Assembly (NCBI RefSeq): GCF_900142465.1
Contig: NZ_FRAX01000001.1
Coordinates: 248,001 to 312,000, forward strand
Source: Fibrobacter sp. UWH6
Lineage (GTDB): Bacteria; Fibrobacterota; Fibrobacteria; Fibrobacterales; Fibrobacteraceae
Direction of reading: 5' to 3'
Length of the DNA stretch: 64,000 nt
Position 1 is the first letter of the stretch. The number at the start of each line of letters is the position of its first letter. Of the stretch, positions 32,161 through 41,161 are shown piece by piece. The position numbers and the translations under genes were made by a program. The notes beneath the pieces were generated by a model that saw only the letters and a list, made by a program, of their open reading frames with translations, had not been told where the DNA came from and made no database searches.

Positions 32161-34965
32161 ATGAAATTGGATCGTTTTAAACGGATATCTCTTACCGCGA
32201 TGATGTTTGGACTCGCTGGGGTGGTTTCGTCCTTTGCGGTTGTTGAAGATAACCAGAGAGAACTGGATATTGTTGTCCGCGACTTTGACGTGGGTCATCC
32301 CGACTTTGAAAACTTCCAGGAAGAAGCTTATTACAGCATCTTTTCTGGCAAGGATGATGCTAAGCCGAGTTCCTGGTTGGCTACATACAGCACGGATCCG
32401 ACGTGGACTGGTCGTCGATCTAACTATGGTAAATATGGTTGCGGTAATACCCAGACTCCTGATTACGGTCTCCCCGTAGGTACCGAAGGCTATCCCAAGG
32501 CTAACGCCGATGGTTCCGTGATGACCAAGTCCGGTGCCGTTTCTACGGTTCCCGACTATATTACCGCTATTTCTAGAGTTACAAACCAGGGTTATGCCTG
32601 GTACGGTGAATTCAAGGATTGCTCTTACGATGCTAAGCTGAATCCCCTTAGCCTAAAGACTATGCGTGGTCTTGTGTCTGAATTGTGCTCCGACGCTTCT
32701 TCGACTTGGGCCGCCAATATGGCCGACAGCAAAAAGGAGTGTACCGCAGGTAAGGTCTGTAAGGGTCACTCCTGGTCACAGATTGTGTACGTGACTCCGG
32801 GCCTTGTTGAACGAAACCTGCAGTTCGTTCAGGATCCCAACGATCCTAACGGCGGTCTGGACATGTATTCTCCCATAATTTCCGCTAAGCGTGAAGGGTG
32901 TGATAACCAGTATTTCAGCCAGTGGTATGCGGATGTAGATAATGTCAACCTGCGTACCAATACCACCTTGATCCTGGATCAGGATCCTAGTGATCCGAAG
33001 TACTTTGAAATCGATAAGAACTGGAACAATGGTGGTTACTTCCCGCTGGATTCCATTTCTGATGATGGCGAATTTACCTGGCTGGGACCCAAACCCCAGT
33101 ATCCGAATCAGTACGGCGCACAGTCTCTTTCCATTTTCTGCCCGCCTTATGAATATCGATATGCAAAGGACCAGACCGACTTTAAGGGTTCGAATACTGC
33201 AGAACTTTGCAATGCCTGGAAGCGTAATGGTGGTCCCAAGGTTGGTGCTGCCGCATATCAGGCTGCTGCCACTTCTGAAATTGGCCTGCGTCACCTGCGC
33301 AACTATGGCTTTACCATGATGGGTTACGCCGCATTTAAGTACAAGAAGGGTGCTGGTGAAGTGTTCGAATTCACTGGTGACGATGACATGTGGATTTACG
33401 TGGACGGCGTTCTGGTGGTTGACCTGGGTGGTACTCACTTGGCTGCAGCTGGTAAGGCTGACATGGACTACCTTTCTGGTCAGAAGTTTGGTGTCGCCGG
33501 TTTAGGTGGCTTTGCTCATGGTTGCTGGCCGGGCGATCCTCTGGAACAGGCTGACTCCTGCTCTATCAAGCTTGATGCTGATGGTACCTGGAAGGATGGC
33601 TCCTGGCATCATATCCACTTCTTCTATGCTGACCGTCAGACCGATGGTTCTAACCTCCGTATCCGCAGTTCTCTTTCTGAACTCGCTCCGTCTCGCTATG
33701 GTCAGCCCTCTGTAAGTAAGTCTGTGGTGACTACCGACAGTACTGGTAAGCAGACTGTCAGCGTGACCCTGAATACTACTCTGGATGAATCCTCCTTGAT
33801 TAACATCAGAAACGCTGCCGCAACAGGCACCGCTCCGGTCTTGCTGGTGATGAGAACGGTCTATGATTCTACCGGTGCTTCTTCTACTAAGGTTTATGGC
33901 TACTACATTACCTCTATTTCTGATGGTATTAACCTTGGTTCTTCTGGTATTCAGTACGATATGGAAGGTATCTTGGTCGATGCTGATGGTAATGTTATGA
34001 CTTCTGGCATTTCCGGTAACGACAAGATTGCATTCAATTTCCGCGATCCTGAAAACGAAATTGCCAACGACGAAGAACTGAAGGCTGCTTATGTGTCTAC
34101 TGTGGGTCTTGATGCTTGGAATCAGATGATTTCCTGGACCAAGAAGATGGACGCCGCTGGTTTCGATATCAAGTCTTCTTCTGGAAAGAAGGTGATTGGT
34201 TTCCCGGATACTCCTAGCGATTGGTCTGTTACTCAGTTCGTGGGTAACCCCAACGTCGAAACCTTCGTTCTTGACAAGAATATTGACCGTCCTGAATTTG
34301 ATAAGCAGGCTGCTGTATTGACCGAAGTTGCCAAGAACAACAGTGGTGAATTGCCTGCTGACTTTACCGCTGACTTGATCATTACCTCTATCCCCACTTC
34401 TGCTGGTAATGGTAACCCGCTGGTGCTGTCCAACGAAGATAAGAGCTCCTTCTCTAAGGCTGGTGCTAATGGTACTGTTGGTGCCGGTTCTGTGGCTTAC
34501 GTCGGTGGTAAGGCAAGCGCATCTTCTATGTGCTTCAGCGATGAATCTGGTGTTGAAAGCTGCACAAGTATTTCTTATCCGGTTTCTGGTCCGTTCCGCC
34601 TTAACGTTCGCGTGTTCGACCATATGGGCCATTTTGTTAGCCAGTACCAGAAGCGTATGAGTGCTGACGAAATTCATAAGGCTCTGGGTGGCGAAACTGC
34701 TAAGCTTGGCGCCTGCGGCGAGGAATATCCGCTGTACGGTTCTACTGGCTTGGGCTGGATGACTATCAAGATGTATCCTGTTTCTCAGAGCGGCCGTATG
34801 ATTGCAACTGGCCCGTACATCTACCAGGTTACCTTCATTCAGGAAGACTACAAGTACTGCGTGAAGGGCGGCGATGCTGACGAAGCTGGTCAGATCAAGA
34901 CCAACACTTACAAGCGTACCTCTGATACTTATCGTTTCGGTTACCGCCGTCATAAGAATAAGTAA
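32161..34965 (+). CDS. Fibro-slime domain secreted protein
   Basis: 934 aa. I choose the ATG at 32161, which starts the signal peptide (MKLDRFKRISLTAMMFGLAG, ends SSFAVVEDN); a GTG eight codons earlier adds nothing. The N-terminal third opens with ELDIVVRDFDVGHPDFENFQ, the entry of the fibro-slime domain. The core motif GEVFEFTGDDDMWIYVDGVL, then VVDLGGTHLAAAG, is near residues 400-440, followed by HHIHFFYADRQTDGSNLRI. Immunoglobulin-like beta domains make up the rest. Fibro-slime proteins are known in Fibrobacter succinogenes for surface attachment to cellulose. A strong terminator follows. Confidence 0.93.
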   Translation: MKLDRFKRISLTAMMFGLAGVVSSFAVVEDNQRELDIVVRDFDVGHPDFENFQEEAYYSIFSGKDDAKPSSWLATYSTDPTWTGRRSNYGKYGCGNTQTPDYGLPVGTEGYPKANADGSVMTKSGAVSTVPDYITAISRVTNQGYAWYGEFKDCSYDAKLNPLSLKTMRGLVSELCSDASSTWAANMADSKKECTAGKVCKGHSWSQIVYVTPGLVERNLQFVQDPNDPNGGLDMYSPIISAKREGCDNQYFSQWYADVDNVNLRTNTTLILDQDPSDPKYFEIDKNWNNGGYFPLDSISDDGEFTWLGPKPQYPNQYGAQSLSIFCPPYEYRYAKDQTDFKGSNTAELCNAWKRNGGPKVGAAAYQAAATSEIGLRHLRNYGFTMMGYAAFKYKKGAGEVFEFTGDDDMWIYVDGVLVVDLGGTHLAAAGKADMDYLSGQKFGVAGLGGFAHGCWPGDPLEQADSCSIKLDADGTWKDGSWHHIHFFYADRQTDGSNLRIRSSLSELAPSRYGQPSVSKSVVTTDSTGKQTVSVTLNTTLDESSLINIRNAAATGTAPVLLVMRTVYDSTGASSTKVYGYYITSISDGINLGSSGIQYDMEGILVDADGNVMTSGISGNDKIAFNFRDPENEIANDEELKAAYVSTVGLDAWNQMISWTKKMDAAGFDIKSSSGKKVIGFPDTPSDWSVTQFVGNPNVETFVLDKNIDRPEFDKQAAVLTEVAKNNSGELPADFTADLIITSIPTSAGNGNPLVLSNEDKSSFSKAGANGTVGAGSVAYVGGKASASSMCFSDESGVESCTSISYPVSGPFRLNVRVFDHMGHFVSQYQKRMSADEIHKALGGETAKLGACGEEYPLYGSTGLGWMTIKMYPVSQSGRMIATGPYIYQVTFIQEDYKYCVKGGDADEAGQIKTNTYKRTSDTYRFGYRRHKNK

Positions 34966-34984
34966 TAGCGGTTAGCAAAGTTTA

Positions 34985-35014
34985 AAAAGCCTCGGCTCAA
35001 TGCCGAGGCTTTTT
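34985..35014 (+). terminator. Fibro-slime gene terminator
   Basis: Stem AAAAGCCTCGGC / GCCGAGGCTTTT (34985-34996 / 35002-35013) with a TCAAT loop and a T tract. A second hairpin, AACTACCGGC-GTA-GCCGGTAGTT (35025-35047), lies behind it and may serve the convergent minus-strand gene. Confidence 0.88.
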
Positions 35015-35086
35015 GTATAGAGAAAACTACCGGCGTAGCCGGTAGTTCCGTAAAAGCCTTCTGGCAGACATGCAAAAATGTTGGAA

Positions 35087-36391
35087 TTAAACTATAGAAC
35101 CAATGAGGGCGAATGGTTCGGCGGCCGTTATTTTGACTTGTAGGCGGGTGCCAGTTTTTATTGGTTGAAGACCTTCGCTCAGAGCAACTGGGCGGTAGGC
35201 GTCGTTGCGGGCGATGATGGTGCCTTGGCGATAGCCTGCTTTTTCTACGGTCACACGCTCTGTCTGACCAATCCAGCGGGCGTTATTTTCTGTAGCGATA
35301 GCCTGGAATGCGGCGGCCAGTTCTGCAGATCGACTGTGTTTAACGGTGTCGGGCACGATTGGCTCTAGACGGCTTGCTACCGTACCTGGGCGGCTGACGA
35401 AGCGGGTTATGTTGCAGACCGTAGGGTGTGTTTCCTGGAGGATGTTTAAGGTGTCCTTGAAGTCCTGGTCCGATTCGCCGGGAAAGCCGACAATAAGGTC
35501 TGTGCTGAGGGTGAACAAGCTGAATCGCTTGTTGAACTCGTTTGCCAGCTCCAGGTAATCCTTGGCGGTATGTTTGCGGTTCATCAACTGCAGAACGTGC
35601 TCGGATCCGCTCTGGACGGGAAGGTGGATGAATTTGTAGACACGGTCGTCCTGGAAGCATTCCATGAGCGGTTCCAGGTAGCTTTTGATGTGCCGCGGGT
35701 TGCCCATGCCTAGGCGGATGCGGTAATCGCCTGGAACTTTGACGAGTATCTGCTGAACCAGTTCAGCCAGGTTTTGGGCGGGAAATTCTGCGCGGGAGTT
35801 CCCTGCAAAATCAAATCCGTAGCAACCGCAATCCTGGCCTGTAAGCTGTATTTCGATGCAACCGTCAGAAACGAGTCGCTGTACCTGCTCTACGATAGAT
35901 TCTGCAGAAAAGCTACGCAGTCGCCCTTTGACTAGGCGGGTGGAACAGTAGGCACATGCGTCTAGGCAGCCTTCTTCGATGTTGACGATACCTACGAGAG
36001 GGGATTCGCGAAGAACGGTTCCCGGCTTGAGGATAAGTGTTTCTTGGGATGTTCTTTCTTTGCTTAATTTGTTGAGGCTTGTAAATCTGACGTCCTCAAA
36101 AAGTTTGCGAACCTCTTCCTGCAGATCCCTAGGGGCGCAGCCTGTTACAAAGAAAGTTGCCTGGGGTGCAATGGCTTTTGCCTCGCGCAGTAATTTTAGT
36201 GCCGTTGAATTCCCCTTGACCGTGCATACGTTCAGGATAAATGCGGCTGGTTCTAGGCCTTCTTTGGGGAGGCCAAAGGTGACGTTAAATTCGTTGTCAA
36301 AAAGTCGAGCGATTTTTTCGCCCTCTCCAAAATTTGCAGCACATCCCTGGCTAATGACGGAAAGGGTTGGTTTATCGGTCGAATTTTTCAA
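35087..36391 (-). CDS. MiaB-like tRNA methylthiotransferase of the archaeal/CDKAL1 type
   Basis: 434 aa from a TTG at 36391, preceded by CGGG; a GTG at 36451 is the other possible start. The N-terminal domain has the three iron-sulphur Cys (SQGCAANFGEG, LNVCTVKG, VTGCAPRD). The radical SAM cluster is GCLDACAYCSTRLVKGRLRS. Blocks such as LTGQDCGCYGFD, RIRLGMGNPRHIKSY, YKFIHLPVQSGSEHVL and NITRFVSRPGT match the archaeal/eukaryotic (CDKAL1, e-MtaB) type more than bacterial MiaB or MtaB. A C-terminal TRAM domain follows. Predicted to convert t6A37 to ms2t6A37 (inference). The start overlaps the SpoIID-like gene. Confidence 0.85.
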   Translation of the reverse strand: MKNSTDKPTLSVISQGCAANFGEGEKIARLFDNEFNVTFGLPKEGLEPAAFILNVCTVKGNSTALKLLREAKAIAPQATFFVTGCAPRDLQEEVRKLFEDVRFTSLNKLSKERTSQETLILKPGTVLRESPLVGIVNIEEGCLDACAYCSTRLVKGRLRSFSAESIVEQVQRLVSDGCIEIQLTGQDCGCYGFDFAGNSRAEFPAQNLAELVQQILVKVPGDYRIRLGMGNPRHIKSYLEPLMECFQDDRVYKFIHLPVQSGSEHVLQLMNRKHTAKDYLELANEFNKRFSLFTLSTDLIVGFPGESDQDFKDTLNILQETHPTVCNITRFVSRPGTVASRLEPIVPDTVKHSRSAELAAAFQAIATENNARWIGQTERVTVEKAGYRQGTIIARNDAYRPVALSEGLQPIKTGTRLQVKITAAEPFALIGSIV

Positions 36392-37868
36392 GGGTGATTC
36401 CCGGGTAGTAGTGGGTGAGGATTTCCTGGTAGGATTGTCCTGCCTGAGCACGGGCGCGGACTCCCATCTGACACATGCCGACTCCGTGGCCGAAGCCGGT
36501 ACCTGTGAGGATCCATTCCTTGCCGCTTTGCTTGATGGTAAAGAATGATGAAGGGAGGATGGAGTTGTTCTTTTTAAAGAGCCAGCGGGTTCTGTCGGTA
36601 AGAACTTCGATGTCGCCCTTGTCGGTTTTTACAACCAAGGTCTGAATACGACCGCTTTTTAGTTTGTTCTTGACCGTGATTTCCTTGACTTTCTTGAAAT
36701 CTTTGGTTGCGACGGAGGATAGCTTGGCTTTTGATTCGGTTAAATTGCGCTTGATTAGGTCGGCGATTTCTTTGTCTGCAAAACGGCGTTCCCATTTCAT
36801 GTAGCTGGATTCGTTGCAGAAGGGGGTGCCATCGTTACGACGGTCTGGCTTGCTCTGGAGGTAGGGGAGGTTTGGACGATTCCAGGTGGCTAGGGTTTCT
36901 GTGGTTCCGCCGCAGGTGGAATGGTAATAGGCGATTATGAATTCTCCGTTGTACATCATGGTAACGCCTGCGGTGGCCTTGACGGCGGCGTCTGTAAGGG
37001 GGGTGGCGCCTTCTAGTCCTTTATAGACTTGGTCCTTGGTGTCGGCATAGACGTCAAACCCTTGGGCTTCGCGGCTATTGTAATGCTTGTAGGCGTATGT
37101 GCGGGCTGCGACAGCTTGGGCCTTCAGGGCTTCGATGCGACCGCTGTCAAGTTTGCCGATTTCGTAGGGAATGACGCCGCGTAGGTAATCTTCTACGTCT
37201 ACGGAGTTGATAGCATCTACCTTGCCGTTGCTTGCCCTGAAAAGGACTGTACCCGGATAGCATGCCCGCTGAAGACTTTTGGTATCTGCTGCAAAGGCGA
37301 TGCAGGATCCGTCTTCGTTGCCGAATTCACGGGATTCCATTTCCATGGACTGGCCCTTGCTGGAAAGTTTTATGCTTTTCCCGCTGGCGGTAATTTTGAT
37401 AATTTCGTCGGCGTATTTTAGGTAGGCTTCCTTGGCTCCAATAAGCACCCCGACTCGGAGAGGGCGGTCTAAATCCTGGGGAACCTTGCGCTCTTCGAAT
37501 TTTACCGCGGTCTCCTGAAGGGGATCTGTTCCTTCGGTGGAAATTGCGGAAATTGGGACGAATGGGGAACTTGTTGCTACGCTGGCGGAACTGCTGACGG
37601 CATTGGCTGAACTGGCCACCATGTTGGCTGAGCTGGCGATAGAATTTGCTGCGGAACTACCTGCCGAGTTGGCAGCGAGGCTTGAACTAGAAAATTGGGC
37701 TTCCGCAGTGTTGGAGGCTTCGATGGGAACAAAGCGTATGACTTCGGTTTCTTCTACATCTCCTGGCAGATCGAAACCGTCGGATACAGAAACAGCCTGC
37801 GGTTCCGCATAAACGGAACTTAGCAGGCTGGCTGCAAACCAGAGGGATGTCAACAGTCTGGCCAACAA
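36372..37868 (-). CDS. SpoIID/LytB-domain secreted protein
   Basis: 498 aa. A signal peptide (about 1-21) is followed by a Ser/Ala/Asn low-complexity linker (about 50-105) and the SpoIID/LytB domain: VDVEDYLRGVIPYEIGKLDS, EALKAQAVAARTYAYKHY, YHSTCGGTTETLATW and, at the end, GFGHGVGMCQMGVRARAQAG. In spore formers SpoIID is a lytic transglycosylase on denuded glycans. Here it is presumably a periplasmic cell-wall enzyme or rare-lipoprotein-like factor. It lies 12 nt after def, in the unit yajC-def-spoIID-like-methylthiotransferase. Confidence 0.9.
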   Translation of the reverse strand: MLARLLTSLWFAASLLSSVYAEPQAVSVSDGFDLPGDVEETEVIRFVPIEASNTAEAQFSSSSLAANSAGSSAANSIASSANMVASSANAVSSSASVATSSPFVPISAISTEGTDPLQETAVKFEERKVPQDLDRPLRVGVLIGAKEAYLKYADEIIKITASGKSIKLSSKGQSMEMESREFGNEDGSCIAFAADTKSLQRACYPGTVLFRASNGKVDAINSVDVEDYLRGVIPYEIGKLDSGRIEALKAQAVAARTYAYKHYNSREAQGFDVYADTKDQVYKGLEGATPLTDAAVKATAGVTMMYNGEFIIAYYHSTCGGTTETLATWNRPNLPYLQSKPDRRNDGTPFCNESSYMKWERRFADKEIADLIKRNLTESKAKLSSVATKDFKKVKEITVKNKLKSGRIQTLVVKTDKGDIEVLTDRTRWLFKKNNSILPSSFFTIKQSGKEWILTGTGFGHGVGMCQMGVRARAQAGQSYQEILTHYYPGITLEKFDR

Positions 37869-37880
37869 ACCCTCTGTTAT

Positions 37881-38423
37881 TTAATGCTTGCCCTTGAGCT
37901 TTGCCTGGGTGTCCTTGGCCATCTTCTTCAGCTTGGACTGGGTCATGGTGCGGTCTGCTGTAGAAATCTTGTCTACGAACAGGTCGCCACTCAGGTGATC
38001 CACTTCGTGCTGGATGCAGCGTCCGAAAAGGCCGTCGCAGTTATGGATTTCCTGGGCTTCTCCATTGATGTCGAAGAAGCGGACACACACCTTGTTGGGG
38101 CGAACCACATTGCAGAAGATGTCGGGAACGGAGAGGCAACCTTCGTCATAGTCCACCATTTCTGCGTCAGGTTCGGCTTCCCATTCCGGGTTGAACATGA
38201 TGTAGGGGTTGGGTTCCTCTTCGTCGGGAATGGACGTGTCGATAACCACCAGTCGGATGTTCAGACCGACCTGCGGTGCGGCAAGACCACAGCCGGGAGC
38301 CTTGTACATGGTTTCCAGCATGTCTTTTGCCAACTGGCGCAGCTCCGGAGTGATTTCGGTGATGGGGGTGCACTTCTTGCGAAGCACCGGATCGCCATAA
38401 GTTCTAATAGAGAGCAATGCCAT
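37881..38423 (-). CDS. def: Peptide deformylase
   Basis: 180 aa. The three family motifs are present: GCGLAAPQVGLNIR, EGCLSVPD and QHEVDHLSG, the last with the metal-binding HExxH-type histidines. It removes the N-formyl group from new proteins in the cytoplasm. The gene follows yajC by 3 nt. The length is typical. Confidence 0.97.
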   Translation of the reverse strand: MALLSIRTYGDPVLRKKCTPITEITPELRQLAKDMLETMYKAPGCGLAAPQVGLNIRLVVIDTSIPDEEEPNPYIMFNPEWEAEPDAEMVDYDEGCLSVPDIFCNVVRPNKVCVRFFDINGEAQEIHNCDGLFGRCIQHEVDHLSGDLFVDKISTADRTMTQSKLKKMAKDTQAKLKGKH

Positions 38424-38426
38424 AGA

Positions 38427-38804
38427 TTACTTCTTTTCTTCGGTCTTTTCGACAGGCTTGGCTTCGGCGTTCAGAACGCGCATGATTGCAGCCTTTTCGA
38501 AGTCGATAAGGGTGGTGGAACCGGTACGTACGGTAACAGTGGTAGAGGTTTCGTCGATGTTGGTGACGACGCCGATGATACCTGCAGTGGTCATAACCTT
38601 GTCACCCTTCTTCAGAGCCTTGCGCATGGCTTCCATCTGCTTCATTTCCTTATTCTTGGGGCGGATGAAGAACAGCCACATTACGACGAAGAGAAGAATC
38701 AGGGGGAGGAAACTGGCGAGACCACCCTGCTGCTGTTCTGCAGCGGCGTCTTGTGCGAATGCGGCAACGGAAGCGAGGGTAACGAGAAGAGCAGAAATTT
38801 TCAT
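38427..38804 (-). CDS. yajC: Preprotein translocase accessory subunit YajC
   Basis: 125 aa. A short signal-like N-terminus (ALLVTLASVAAFAQDAAA) precedes a membrane segment, SFLPLILLFVVMWLFFIRP, then the family mark RPKNKEMKQMEAMRKALKKGDKVMTTAGIIGVV. The N-terminal signal-like part is longer than in E. coli YajC. First gene of the unit that ends with the methylthiotransferase. TATCTTTT (38842-38849, complement) and GGAAAGG precede the start. Confidence 0.93.
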   Translation of the reverse strand: MKISALLVTLASVAAFAQDAAAEQQQGGLASFLPLILLFVVMWLFFIRPKNKEMKQMEAMRKALKKGDKVMTTAGIIGVVTNIDETSTTVTVRTGSTTLIDFEKAAIMRVLNAEAKPVEKTEEKK

Positions 38805-38854
38805 TTTTGAAACCTTTCCTTGATGGTTGAATTATTCATTGAAAAGATAGTAAA

Positions 38855-39772
38855 CTAAGAAACTAGATGTTTGTCTAGCATGGGGAAAATGCGGTTGAGT
38901 TCCAGTAAATCCAGAACCTTTTCGAAGTCCCCTCTAAAGGACTGGATGCTTTCCAGGGGGTCATCGGAATTCGGGGAGGCTACCTGTGCAGAGGGAATGA
39001 GAAGACCGCGTTGAATCAAGGGCTGTATGGTCCGCAAGGTCAAGGTCAGATGAAGTGACTTCTTGGCGATAGACATCAGTGTTTCGGTCTGTACGGTGAA
39101 TGTTCCGTTTTTCAGCGGGTCTCTGCTTTCCTGGACCGTCTTGGTAACTGCGGTAAGAACCATCTGTTCGGTCATGGATAGGATGCTAGGCGAAACCTTC
39201 TTATGGATGGCTCGGTAGCAGATGGTCTTATACAGCAGAGAAATGACGCGAGGGCTCTCAATACGAATTTCGTCGCCTAAGACCTTGAGGACATCTATGC
39301 TCTGCAGAGTCTGCAGTAGTCCCATTGTTTCGTCGTCATCGATATTGAAAAGCTGGTGGACTTCTTCGCAGATTTCCTGCACCGGTGTGACAGTACCTCG
39401 GGAGCTTAGTAGATAAAGTAATGCGGGGAGAGCTTTTACCTTATTGCTCTTTATAAGGTTGTTCTTGGCGATGTGGGTTCTGCTGGCCAGGAAGGTGATG
39501 ATGGACATAAGCCAGCTGGGTTCCTTGGCCAGGGCGTCCTGCAGTCCCGCAGGGTTGATGACCTGCAGTTCACACTGTGTTTTTGCCTTGAGGGTTTCCT
39601 TGGCTGCGGCTCCTTCCAACAGGCTGAATTCGCCAATGATAGAACCCGGTCCGTATAGCCGGATCTTGGGCTTTTTAGAAGACGATCCTTCCAATTCGCC
39701 GCTCTTGACAATGAAGAGGGTATTGTTCTTGTCGCCTTCGGTGCATAGATATTCGCCAGCGTTCAGAATCAT
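38855..39772 (-). CDS. Cyclic-nucleotide-binding-fold protein without DNA-binding domain (copy 1)
   Basis: 305 aa. A cNMP-binding beta-roll spans about 1-95: GEYLCTEGDKNNTLFIVKSG, YGPGSIIGEFSLLEGAAAKE. The conserved Arg of the phosphate-binding cassette is not in place (AAAKETLKA). About 200 helical residues follow with no recognisable HTH. The start overlaps the stop of copy 2 by 1 nt (TAATG). Its architecture matches copy 2, so they are diverged paralogues. Last gene of the rplS-downstream run. Role unknown. Confidence 0.75.
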   Translation of the reverse strand: MILNAGEYLCTEGDKNNTLFIVKSGELEGSSSKKPKIRLYGPGSIIGEFSLLEGAAAKETLKAKTQCELQVINPAGLQDALAKEPSWLMSIITFLASRTHIAKNNLIKSNKVKALPALLYLLSSRGTVTPVQEICEEVHQLFNIDDDETMGLLQTLQSIDVLKVLGDEIRIESPRVISLLYKTICYRAIHKKVSPSILSMTEQMVLTAVTKTVQESRDPLKNGTFTVQTETLMSIAKKSLHLTLTLRTIQPLIQRGLLIPSAQVASPNSDDPLESIQSFRGDFEKVLDLLELNRIFPMLDKHLVS

Positions 39773-40761
39773 TATAGAACTCCTCGAACATTGGTTTCGT
39801 ATCGCAGGGCCTTCAGGTAGTATTTAATCGTCCCTAAATTGATGCTATACTGTTGATTGCCTGCAGGCTTGAACCAGCCTAACTTCTGCAGACGGATCCA
39901 TTCCGAAACGTCGGCGTTGGTGTCGTGCTTTCTGATGAACGCAAGCCAGCCGGGGCTGTCCATAAGGGTGTCTTCGGACATGGCCGAAAGAAGAACCAGC
40001 ATCTTTTTCTGGTACAGAGTCAGTTTATAGGGCTCAAATGGCTGACCTGCGTCACTTACTTCCTGGAAGTCTACGAATATCCTCAAAAGTTCGGCGTCTA
40101 TAATCTTGCAGACGACGACTCCCTCTTTTTTGGAAATTTCAATGAGGTGGCGACGGAAGAGACTCTTAAAGTCTAGCTGGACCGTGGTAAAGTCTAATTT
40201 TGTAATCCAGCAAAATTCCTGAATCAGTTCTGCAACGTTGTGTAAAATAGGACCGTTGGAACTTTTTGATTTTTTCTTGCTTAGGAATAGGGCGAGACTC
40301 TTTATTGAGTTTTCGACGCGGGGCTGCTGGGCGGCCTGCTTAAGGCGTCGAGTCTTGCTTGACAGACTTTTGATTACGGCAAGGAGCCATAGGGGAAGGC
40401 GTTTTAGTTCTGATTCCATACACTCTTCGTTCACTAGAGTGATGTCGGACTTTTGGGTGGCGGCGATTTCGTATTTGAACGGTTCACGCTCCAAAAGGGC
40501 GGCCACGCCAACGAGGTCACCTGGATGCATTGTAAATACGATGTCTTCTGGGCTGTCCTTCTCTCTTGCGATAAGTTCCCCGTCATTGAGGATGACGATG
40601 CTCCTTTCGGGTTCCTTTTTAGGGTTTACGTCAGAAGAGCCTGCGGCAACGCTAACTTGATTGGGTCCGTTGGGAGTATATACAACAAATCCCGCCTCCA
40701 CGTTTAAACGGGTGGGCGGGATGATTTGCTGTCGGGAATCTCCTGATTTCTTGGAATTCAT
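39772..40761 (-). CDS. Cyclic-nucleotide-binding-fold protein without DNA-binding domain (copy 2)
   Basis: 329 aa. After a 20-aa polar start comes a degenerate beta-roll (SIVILNDGELIAREKDSPED, MHPGDLVGVAALLEREPFKY), lacking the Glu and Arg of the cassette. The helix RLPLWLLAVIKSLSSKTRRL parallels EPSWLMSIITFLASRTHIAK of copy 1, and similar helical C-terminal halves follow. No DNA-binding helix is recognised. It begins 40 nt after rplS on the same strand. Probably a non-cAMP-binding partner of copy 1 (inference). Confidence 0.7.
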   Translation of the reverse strand: MNSKKSGDSRQQIIPPTRLNVEAGFVVYTPNGPNQVSVAAGSSDVNPKKEPERSIVILNDGELIAREKDSPEDIVFTMHPGDLVGVAALLEREPFKYEIAATQKSDITLVNEECMESELKRLPLWLLAVIKSLSSKTRRLKQAAQQPRVENSIKSLALFLSKKKSKSSNGPILHNVAELIQEFCWITKLDFTTVQLDFKSLFRRHLIEISKKEGVVVCKIIDAELLRIFVDFQEVSDAGQPFEPYKLTLYQKKMLVLLSAMSEDTLMDSPGWLAFIRKHDTNADVSEWIRLQKLGWFKPAGNQQYSINLGTIKYYLKALRYETNVRGVL

Positions 40762-40801
40762 GGAGAAAACCGCCTATACGCGCCTTAAATACGCCTTGCG
40801 A

Positions 40802-41146
40802 TTACTGGCGTTCGTCGATACGAGCAGCCTTACCGCGGAGGTCGCGCATGTAGTAAATGCGAGCCTGGCGAACCTTACCCGGGCGATCCAGAAGGATGGA
40901 AGCGATACGGGGAGAGTTGACCGGGAAGATACGTTCAACGGCAACACCGTTGGACATCTTGCGGACGGTAATGGTCTTGGAGATACCAGAGTTCTTGACC
41001 TGGATGATGACGCCCTTGAACGGCTGGATACGTTCCTTGGTGCCTTCAATAACCTTGACGTTCACGGTGACGGTGTCGCCAGAGCGGAATGCCGGGAGGT
41101 CGGTCTTCACGTTTTCATTCTGGATTGCTTCGATATTCAGGGACAT
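40802..41146 (-). CDS. rplS: 50S ribosomal protein L19
   Basis: 114 aa, standard length. Family features are [55 protein letters not shown] and a C-terminal [19 protein letters not shown]. It sits at the 30S-50S interface. The position after trmD gives the conserved rpsP-rimM-trmD-rplS order. Confidence 0.98.
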   Translation of the reverse strand: MSLNIEAIQNENVKTDLPAFRSGDTVTVNVKVIEGTKERIQPFKGVIIQVKNSGISKTITVRKMSNGVAVERIFPVNSPRIASILLDRPGKVRQARIYYMRDLRGKAARIDERQ

Positions 41147-41161
41147 AATGTACCTCGTTAA

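Noticed and set aside
33502-34953. 483-codon minus-strand frame opposite the fibro-slime gene
   Set aside because: Antisense to a gene with a signal peptide and the diagnostic domain; no motif of its own.
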